Below are positions 1 to 4,516 of a stretch of 13,654 bases of DNA, in pieces. Each line of letters starts with the position of its first letter. The first letter of the stretch is position 1. Source of the stretch: JAYEHC01 sp964490635. GTDB lineage: Bacteria; Patescibacteriota; Minisyncoccia; JAHIHE01; JAGLIN01. The DNA is taken from assembly GCA_964490635.1 (NCBI GenBank), contig CAZBCK010000026.1:1-13654 (forward strand), in the 5' to 3' direction. Under the pieces are notes generated by a model. The model made no database searches. It was not told where the DNA came from and was given only the letters and a program-made list of their open reading frames with translations. The translations under genes were made by a program, and so were the position numbers.

Positions 1-103
1 CAATTACTTTTATCCAGACGAGATATAAACAACGCTGGACAATCTAATAAGTAAACTTAAATCATTTTGCCGTTGATCTAAAATTCCCAGAGTTCCAGTT
101 TCC
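1..103. other. Left-edge sequence without a confident gene
   Basis: All three plus-strand frames run from the window edge into stops within about 55 bases (stops near 26, 45 and 52). The end of a gene entering from the left is possible but cannot be identified from so few codons. I see no RNA gene or recognisable regulatory site here. Confidence 0.4.
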
Positions 104-133
104 AAAAAATCTCCAAAGAAGATTCTTTGGAGA
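104..133 (-). terminator. Rho-independent terminator of tRNA-Gln
   Basis: Read on the minus strand, TCTCCAAAGAA (133-123) pairs perfectly with TTCTTTGGAGA (120-110). The stem is followed at once by six T (109-104). It lies about 40 bases beyond the tRNA 3' end, as expected for a short tRNA transcript. The same palindrome has a weaker T run on the plus side (about 138-145) and could also serve a gene entering from the left. Confidence 0.85.
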
Positions 134-174
134 CTAGAACTTTTTATTACTCAGGAGAGCGGAGCCAACACTTG

Positions 175-245
175 TTCGGGGACAGGGACTCGAACCCCGA
201 TTGCAAGGACCAGAACCTTGTGTCCTACCGTTAGACGATCCCCGA
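175..245 (-). tRNA. tRNA-Gln, anticodon CUG
   Basis: On the minus strand all arms of a cloverleaf can be drawn. The acceptor TCGGGGA/TCCCCGA has seven perfect pairs, the D arm contains TAACGGTAGGAC, the anticodon stem CAAGG/CCTTG encloses the loop TTCTGGT, and the T arm has the loop TTCGAGT. The anticodon CTG reads the glutamine codon CAG. The discriminator base is A (position 175), and CCA is not encoded, so a CCA-adding enzyme is needed. A strong terminator follows at 133-104. The AT-rich upstream side (246-290) holds several weak -10-like hexamers, but no single promoter stands out. Confidence 0.95.
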
Positions 246-336
246 AAAAAACAACCTATAACTTATAATAAATAACTTATAACATAAAATAATTATTTAG
301 GCAATAAGATCGCATATTCTTAAATTTTTGATTTCC
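246..336. repeat. AT-rich spacer with short direct repeats
   Basis: The unit ATAACTTATAA occurs twice in tandem, at about 258-268 and 272-282, separated by a few bases. This resembles other short-period AT-rich repeats in the intergenic spaces of this window. No coding potential is seen. The promoter of the minus-strand tRNA should lie here. Confidence 0.45.
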
Positions 337-372
337 TTTTTTCACTTCACAATTTTTTATGAAGTGGAAAAA
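337..372. other. 13-bp hairpin in intergenic region
   Basis: TTTTTTCACTTCA (337-349) pairs with TGAAGTGGAAAAA (360-372), with one G-T wobble and a 10-base loop. It is one of a run of adjacent hairpins between the broken gene and the tRNA. Its A/T-rich outer ends make it a possible weak terminator on either strand. Confidence 0.5.
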
Positions 373-450
373 AGAAAGGGGAGGTTGGCGAGATAATCAA
401 AAAATTTTTTTACGATAAATTTCTCTTTTATCAATTTGCCAACTTTCCCC
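368..450 (-). terminator. Large imperfect hairpin with U-rich tail (minus strand)
   Basis: Three stacked helices close the same stem: GGGGA 378-382 with TCCCC 446-450, GTTGGC 384-389 with GCCAAC 438-443, and GATAA 392-396 with TTATC 428-432. They are separated by small internal loops. On the minus strand the stem is followed by TTTCTTTTTT (377-368), which fits a Rho-independent terminator for a minus-strand transcript such as the broken gene at 567-1003. The long, interrupted stem is more elaborate than a usual terminator, so a structured small RNA is an alternative. Confidence 0.5.
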
Positions 451-454
451 ATTG

Positions 455-548
455 GAGAATCGTTCTGCTGATAAAACGCTTCTCTAAACTCTGACTGGAG
501 GTTTTATGCCTCCACACTCAAGATGCTTTTTCAGCTTCTTGAATGTGG
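455..548. other. Cluster of hairpins, two of them mutually exclusive
   Basis: Hairpin 1 pairs GAGAA-CGTT (455-464) with AACG-TTCTC (475-484) around one mismatch. Hairpin 2 pairs TGGAGG (496-501) with CCTCCA (509-514). Hairpin 3 pairs CCACA-TCAAGA (512-523) with TCTTGA-TGTGG (537-548) around one mismatch. Hairpins 2 and 3 share bases 512-514, so they cannot form fully at the same time, an attenuator-like layout. The segment lies just downstream of the minus-strand gene ending at 567, and its base composition is as GC-rich as that gene. No function is assigned. Confidence 0.45.
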
Positions 549-566
549 TGACATGATAAGCCACCG

Positions 567-1003
567 TCATTTCAAAGAAAGAGTAGCGGCTTCATTTAGC
601 CGCTCTTTAACTGCCGCAGCAAGTTTTGCCACAACAGTATCAAAACGTATAAGTTGTTCCTGATATGCCTCTTGCATATCTGCGACAAGACGATCTGTCT
701 CATCAAAGTCGCTCTCGATGTCAATCTCGCCTCCTCTGCACCTGAAATCATCGGTGCAGTGAGAATCTTTGTGTACCACTCACGGAAAGTGATCACATGA
801 GGAAAATCCTCATCCCGGATTATTTCAATCCGAGACCCAAAATGGTCATCTCCTCTGCGAGCGGCGTTCAACATTCCGACGAGATCTGCAAATTGCAGAT
901 ACATCGTCTTTCCGAATTCTCCGTTGTCACGGAGAATAACTAAATCAGGATTGTCTGGGCACCACTCTATGGTACCAGACCCAAAAGGGTTGTTTCTGTT
1001 CAT
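567..1003 (-). pseudogene. Hypothetical protein gene, apparently frameshifted
   Basis: The gene reads from ATG at 1003, with GGAG (1013-1016) nine bases upstream as its Shine-Dalgarno. The first frame gives a plausible protein start (MNRNNPFGSG...) through FREWYTKILTAPMISGAEE, then degenerates. From about position 733 a second frame, offset by one base, continues as IDIESDFDETDRLVADMQEA and ends LSLK-TGA at 567-569. Joining the two gives about 145 residues with an acidic to amphipathic helical C-terminus. The switch lies in the tract GAGGAGGCGAG (about 726-736). Base composition is visibly richer in G+C than the flanking genes, suggesting acquisition. I do not recognise the family. It may be a pseudogene, an assembly indel or, less likely, a -1 translational frameshift, as no classic slippery heptamer is seen. 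Confidence 0.55.
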
Positions 1004-1018
1004 AATATATCGCTCCAA

Positions 1019-1138
1019 ACTATCGATTAAACTTATTTTGATTTAATGGATGGTTTGAAGCAATATAAACAGCATTTATTTTCCGAAGATAAAATTTCCT
1101 TCCCTTTTTTCAAAGAACTTGGCGTTAAGCATATTATC
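1019..1138. other. Spacer with one doubtful 43-codon ORF
   Basis: An ATG at 1046 opens a plus-strand ORF ending with TAA at 1175-1177 (start MDGLKQYKQHLFSEDK). It has no Shine-Dalgarno, and its last dozen codons run into the palindromic repeat at 1139. It could be a gene remnant truncated by that repeat, or chance. Nothing else is visible here. Confidence 0.25.
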
Positions 1139-1191
1139 CTGGAGTTCAGGTTTCAACCTGTAAAATTTACAGATTAAAATCTGAACTCCGG
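1139..1191. repeat. 53-bp near-perfect palindrome (GGAGTTCAG family)
   Basis: The left arm starts GGAGTTCAGGTTTCAACC (from 1141), and the right arm is its reverse complement apart from three transition differences (G-T at 1150/1180, C-A at 1154/1176 and 1157/1173). A few unpaired bases sit at the centre near 1165. Such long, slightly decayed palindromes are typical of dispersed REP/MITE-like units. Only one copy lies in this window, between the richer-GC hypothetical gene and recX. Confidence 0.8.
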
Positions 1192-1305
1192 AAATAAACG
1201 CTTTTCCGCACTGGTTGCAATTTTGTCATCGCAACAAAGCATCACAGCATAATTTTTAAACTATGCCAACCCCAAAAAATAAAACTATGCTAATCAATCA
1301 TTTTT
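1192..1305. other. Spacer upstream of recX promoter
   Basis: It has no coding potential. A short stem GTTGC/GCAAC and two copies of AACTATGC (about 1258 and 1283) are visible, of unknown meaning. The recX promoter follows. Confidence 0.3.
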
Positions 1306-1314
1306 TGATAAAAT
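1306..1314 (+). promoter_or_regulatory. Extended -10 promoter of recX
   Basis: TG-A-TAAAAT at 1306-1314 matches an extended -10 (TGn then five of six bases of TATAAT). It would place the transcription start near 1321, giving a leader of about 30 bases before the recX ATG. No convincing -35 is seen, which is usual with extended -10 promoters. Confidence 0.5.
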
Positions 1315-1350
1315 AGAACTATTGGAAATAATAAAATAGATCACTTTAAT

Positions 1351-1836
1351 ATGGAACAGGAAAATATTGAAAATCAGGCGATGAAATTTGCAATGAAACT
1401 TTTGGGCGTCAGAAGAAGATCGGTTTTTGAAATTAGAAAAAGACTGGAAGAAAAAGGATGTGTAGAAAACATAATAGACAAAACTATAAAAGAATTATTT
1501 GAATATAAATATCTGAACGACGAAGAATTCGCAGAAGCATACATAAACGACAAAATAAATTTCAACCCGCGCGGAAGTTTTCTGATAAAAAAAGAATTGC
1601 GGGAGAAAGGAATTGCGGAAAATATTATAGATGAAAAAATAAAAGAACTTTTGTCCGAAGAAAAAGAAATAAAATTGGCGGAAAAAGCTGCCAGGAAAAA
1701 GCTGGAATTTTTGAACAAAGATTTGGAAAAAAACAAAATTTATCAAAAGGTCGGGTCACACCTGCAAACAAAAGGATATTCTTCTTATATTATCAGAGAA
1801 GTACTGGAAAATGTTCTATCGGCTAATGATTTGTAA
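1351..1836 (+). CDS. recX: RecX family regulatory protein
   Basis: RecX binds RecA filaments and modulates (usually caps) their growth during recombination and the SOS response. The 161-residue length is typical. The N-terminal part shows the RecX signature: an L-x-x-R-x-x-S-x-x-E-I-x-x-R-L pattern at about residues 18-32, then KGC and an I-x-x-x-I-x-x-L helix, then LNDEEFAEAYINDK at about 55-68. The second three-helix repeat, with KKELREKGIAENIIDEKI, follows at about 80-97. A third degenerate repeat closes the protein. The start is the first ATG after an extended -10 promoter, and there is no Shine-Dalgarno, so it probably has a short leader. recA is not in this window. A long dispersed repeat begins one base after the stop codon. 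Confidence 0.9.
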   Translation: MEQENIENQAMKFAMKLLGVRRRSVFEIRKRLEEKGCVENIIDKTIKELFEYKYLNDEEFAEAYINDKINFNPRGSFLIKKELREKGIAENIIDEKIKELLSEEKEIKLAEKAARKKLEFLNKDLEKNKIYQKVGSHLQTKGYSSYIIREVLENVLSANDL

Positions 1837-1837
1837 T

Positions 1838-2032
1838 CAATCAATTTAAAAGTAATACTTTTTATTTTAATAAATCTTTTCAATTATATAAAACGCAAAT
1901 TTTTTGTCATTCTGAGCCGTAGGCGAGAAATCCCTTCAATGTTAATATTCCACCGTCTGTCCCATTTTCAACATTTAAGCGATTTCTCATTCCACTACGC
2001 TTCGCTCCGTTCTATTTCGAAATGACAAAAAA
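1838..2032 (+). repeat. Long dispersed repeat, copy A (inverted partner at 12833-13021)
   Basis: Bases 1838-2030 are nearly identical to the reverse complement of 12833-13021. Inside is a 133-bp MITE-like core (1900-2032) bounded by the 12-bp terminal inverted repeat TTTTTTGTCATT/AATGACAAAAAA. A second internal stem is formed by GAGAAATC-CTT-AATGTT (about 1925-1942) against AACATT-AAG-GATTTCTC (about 1970-1988). The core begins with TGTCATTCTGAG, a motif I recall from dispersed bacterial repeats. The shared 62 bp left of the core contains a weak hairpin TAAAAG-TAATA-CTTTTTA that may terminate recX transcription. No ORF is present. Confidence 0.9.
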
Positions 2033-2099
2033 GAATTATTTTGAAAAATATCATTTTTAAATAAATTAACTACAAATAAAAAATTTTAATTTCCAATAA

Positions 2100-3848
2100 A
2101 TGTCAAAAGCCCAAAAAAACAAATTAACCAAACCATTAAAAATAATATTGTTATTTTTAATGGCTATTACCATAAGCATCACCGCGATTGTAACATATTT
2201 TAATGTTGTTTATGCAAATAGAATATTTCCAAATACCACAATAAACGGAAAAGATTATTCCGGATTTACGAAAAAACAAGCGTTTGAAAAACTGGAAAAC
2301 GAGATGAGAAATACTTACCGGAATGGCTTTATTTTTGTTTATGAAGATAAAACTTATAAAATTGAAGTTTCGGAGATCGGAGCAAATATAGATATAAACA
2401 AAACCATTAATAACGCTTTTTCCTACGGACATAAAAAAAATATTCTGCAAAACATAAAGGAACAATCAGGGCTTGTTTATAAAAAAAATAACATCAAAAT
2501 TGAAACCAAGATTAATGAAATAGTACTTGAGAATTGCATCTTAAATAAATTATCCGAAATTGAAACACCGCCAAAAAATTTCGGATATTTTTATGACAAC
2601 GATAATAAAAAATTCATTCCGACCCAGTCAAAACCGGGAATGCTTATCAATAGAAAGAAAATGATAAACGATATTTTTAAAAATTTATCTAAACTGAAAA
2701 ATACAAATATAGAATTGGAACTTGTAAAAAAATATCCCGAGATAAAAAAGGATTTAAATAAGTCGGCACTTGCGGAAGCGCAAAATTTACTGAATAAAAA
2801 AATTATTCTCAAATATAATTCCACTGAATGGGAAGTTGAAAAAGAAGACTTTGCTTTATGGATCGGCTTTGGAGCCAAAGATAATTTTATGAACAATAAT
2901 ACCGCGCGCAATAATTATAGCGACAAAAAAATGCTTGGCGCAACCGCCAATAAGAAAAAAATGGAAAAATATTTAATCTCACTTGTTCCGCAAATAAACG
3001 AGGAACCGATAAACGCTCAGCTTGAATTTAACAAATGGGGCAAAGTTGATATATTCTCTCTCAGCCGGAAAGGCATTGCCCTGCAGGTTGAAGAAAGTGT
3101 AAATGAAATTGAAAAAAATATTTTTGTTGAAAAAAATTACAAAGATAATTTGGAAACAGCTATAACGATTCAGCTTGTCATAAAAAAAATTCAGCCGGAG
3201 ATTACGACTGAGAGTATAAACAATATGGGTATTACAGCGCTTCTCGCAACCGGCGAATCAAATTTCTATGGTTCGCCAAGAAATAGAAGACACAACATCG
3301 CAGTCGGCGCAAGCAGATTTCACGGAACGCTTATCGGTCCGGAAGATGAGTTTTCATTTAACAGCACTCTGGGAAAAGTCGGCGCGAAGCAAGGTTATCT
3401 TCCGGAACTCGTTATTAAAAAAGATAAAACGATTCCCGAATATGGCGGCGGATTGTGCCAGGTTTCAACAACAGCTTTCCGCGGCGCGGTCAAAGCCGGA
3501 TTTGAAATTACGGAAAGAGAAAGCCATGCTTATCCGGTACAATATTATAATCCGCAAGGAACAGACGCAACGATCTACCCCCCGCATCCGGATATGAGAT
3601 TCAAAAATAATACCCCTGCTTATGTTCTGATTCAAACAAGAATCAAAGGCAACAAATTATATTTTGATTTTTACGGATCCGATGACGGTCGCAAAGTTAT
3701 TTTGAAAGGTCCTTATGTTTATGGCAGAAAAGCGGATGGCGCGATGAAAGCAAGCTGGGCACAAGAAGTTTACGACAAAGACGGAGAGTTGCAATCCAAA
3801 AAAACTTTTTACAGCAACTACAAATCGCCATCGCTCTATCCGCACTAA
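2100..3848 (+). CDS. VanW/YoaR-like membrane-anchored envelope protein
   Basis: This is a 582-residue protein with a basic N-terminus and one membrane segment at about residues 14-38, and the rest is predicted extracytoplasmic. The region from about 45 (NTTINGKDYSGFTKKQAFEKL) and a second one near 225-260 look like the putative peptidoglycan-binding domain (PG_binding_4, YoaR-type). A VanW domain covers about 385-530. Its signature is a run of RHNIAVGASRFHG, IGPEDEFSFNSTLG and, at 448-455, GGGLCQVS. The molecular activity of VanW proteins is unknown. They occur in some vancomycin-resistance clusters, but most, like this one, are chromosomal envelope proteins unrelated to resistance. No Shine-Dalgarno is seen before the ATG. 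The upstream space is filled by the long repeat, so any promoter must lie within or right after it. Confidence 0.85.
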   Translation: MSKAQKNKLTKPLKIILLFLMAITISITAIVTYFNVVYANRIFPNTTINGKDYSGFTKKQAFEKLENEMRNTYRNGFIFVYEDKTYKIEVSEIGANIDINKTINNAFSYGHKKNILQNIKEQSGLVYKKNNIKIETKINEIVLENCILNKLSEIETPPKNFGYFYDNDNKKFIPTQSKPGMLINRKKMINDIFKNLSKLKNTNIELELVKKYPEIKKDLNKSALAEAQNLLNKKIILKYNSTEWEVEKEDFALWIGFGAKDNFMNNNTARNNYSDKKMLGATANKKKMEKYLISLVPQINEEPINAQLEFNKWGKVDIFSLSRKGIALQVEESVNEIEKNIFVEKNYKDNLETAITIQLVIKKIQPEITTESINNMGITALLATGESNFYGSPRNRRHNIAVGASRFHGTLIGPEDEFSFNSTLGKVGAKQGYLPELVIKKDKTIPEYGGGLCQVSTTAFRGAVKAGFEITERESHAYPVQYYNPQGTDATIYPPHPDMRFKNNTPAYVLIQTRIKGNKLYFDFYGSDDGRKVILKGPYVYGRKADGAMKASWAQEVYDKDGELQSKKTFYSNYKSPSLYPH

Positions 3849-3866
3849 ATTTGCTAATTAAATTTT

Positions 3867-3884
3867 ATAGTTTTCGCAAACTAT
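3867..3884 (+). other. Short hairpin after vanW-like gene
   Basis: ATAGTTT (3867-3873) pairs with AAACTAT (3878-3884) around TCGC. It touches the -35 box of the next promoter. Without a T run directly behind it, it is at best a weak terminator for the upstream gene. Confidence 0.35.
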
Positions 3885-3913
3885 TGATAAAATGTTGTTT
3901 TTGTTTTTATAAT
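3884..3913 (+). promoter_or_regulatory. Sigma-70-type promoter for gene at 3946
   Basis: TTGATA (3884-3889) is followed after 18 bases by a perfect TATAAT (3908-3913), and transcription would start near 3920. It gives a short leader carrying the Shine-Dalgarno AAAGGAG (3929-3935), ten bases before the ATG at 3946. This is one of the clearest promoters in the window. Confidence 0.75.
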
Positions 3914-3945
3914 ACAGTATCGAAATATAAAGGAGAAAAAGAATA

Positions 3946-4506
3946 ATGATTTTAACTTCAGAAGAGCGCCGCAAGAATTACTATGATCAAGAAGAGTGGG
4001 TTATAGAAAAGAAACAAAAGTTGGCAGGAAAAAAAAGATACATTGAACAAAACATTCCCAAAACAGTAAAAACAGAGTGTGGAGAAGGCTTTGACTGCTC
4101 GGAACTTCTGATGAAAGCTGCTGTCAGAAGAATAGAGAAAGGAAATTTAAGCAAGACATGTAAAGTTATAGGGTTATTGATTGAACATATAGTAGAAGAA
4201 TTTGGATGGCATTGCATTGTTCAAAAAGTATCTAAAGAGTTTGACTGCAAGGAAAATATCTTTCAGATAGAGTGTGAATTTACTTCGTTCTCTGATAAGG
4301 AAAAAATAGAGCTAGAAAAAGCGACAGCAGATATAAAAAAAATACTGCTGGACACCTGGAAAAAGACATCTGAAGAAGAAGTAGAAGAGCTTGCAAAGAA
4401 ATCAGCACTACTTAATGCAAGAAAAAATATAGAGGAGACTCTGCTGAAAAAAATAAAGGCAAAATTCCTAATAGATATCCGATTCGACTCACCACCCCAA
4501 AGGTGA
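3946..4506 (+). CDS. Hypothetical soluble protein, 186 residues
   Basis: I do not recognise the family. The protein is soluble, highly charged and largely helical, with no signal peptide or membrane segment. The N-terminus is basic (EERRKNYYDQEEWVIEKKQK). The middle (about residues 45-110) holds six cysteines, including CGEGFDC and later single Cys residues around EFDCKENIFQIECEF. The C-terminal part (about 115-175) is a long Lys/Glu-rich helix. The gene is a complete stand-alone unit with a perfect -10 promoter, a strong Shine-Dalgarno and a terminator. The TGA stop lies inside the terminator stem, and the final residues DSPPQR are encoded by the hairpin, so the original C-terminus may have been reshaped by it. 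It converges on alaS. The self-contained layout suggests an independently expressed accessory gene. Confidence 0.75.
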   Translation: MILTSEERRKNYYDQEEWVIEKKQKLAGKKRYIEQNIPKTVKTECGEGFDCSELLMKAAVRRIEKGNLSKTCKVIGLLIEHIVEEFGWHCIVQKVSKEFDCKENIFQIECEFTSFSDKEKIELEKATADIKKILLDTWKKTSEEEVEELAKKSALLNARKNIEETLLKKIKAKFLIDIRFDSPPQR

Positions 4507-4516
4507 GTCTTTTTTT
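4486..4516 (+). terminator. Rho-independent terminator overlapping the stop codon
   Basis: GACTCACC (4486-4493) pairs with GGTGAGTC (4502-4509), followed by seven T (4510-4516). The TGA stop of the upstream gene (4504-4506) is part of the right arm. Seven bases on, the convergent alaS gene ends (stop at 4515-4517), so two transcription units meet here with almost no spacer. Confidence 0.9.

Noticed and set aside
1..54. Possible 3' end of a gene entering from the left
   Set aside because: All three plus frames give short plausible tails before a stop; the reading frame cannot be chosen.
726..736. Programmed -1 frameshift in the hypothetical gene
   Set aside because: No X-XXY-YYZ slippery heptamer or clear downstream pseudoknot is visible; an indel is simpler.
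1046..1177. 43-codon plus-strand ORF (MDGLKQYKQHLF...)
   Set aside because: No Shine-Dalgarno, unknown sequence and a C-terminus made of the palindromic repeat; kept only as a note in the spacer entry.
1374..1736. Minus-strand 120-codon ORF opposite recX
   Set aside because: It is Phe/Ser-rich and antisense to the Lys/Glu-rich recX codons, with no start signals.
3268..3597. Plus-strand 109-codon ORF in another frame of the vanW-like gene
   Set aside because: It lies wholly inside the conserved VanW domain coding sequence, and its translation has no family features.
2100..3848. Vancomycin-resistance gene
   Set aside because: The VanW domain alone does not give resistance; no vanHAX, vanRS or related genes are present.
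4504..4506. TGA recoding (Gly) as in Gracilibacteria/SR1
   Set aside because: TGA closes genes directly at expected ends, and no in-frame TGA interrupts any conserved gene.
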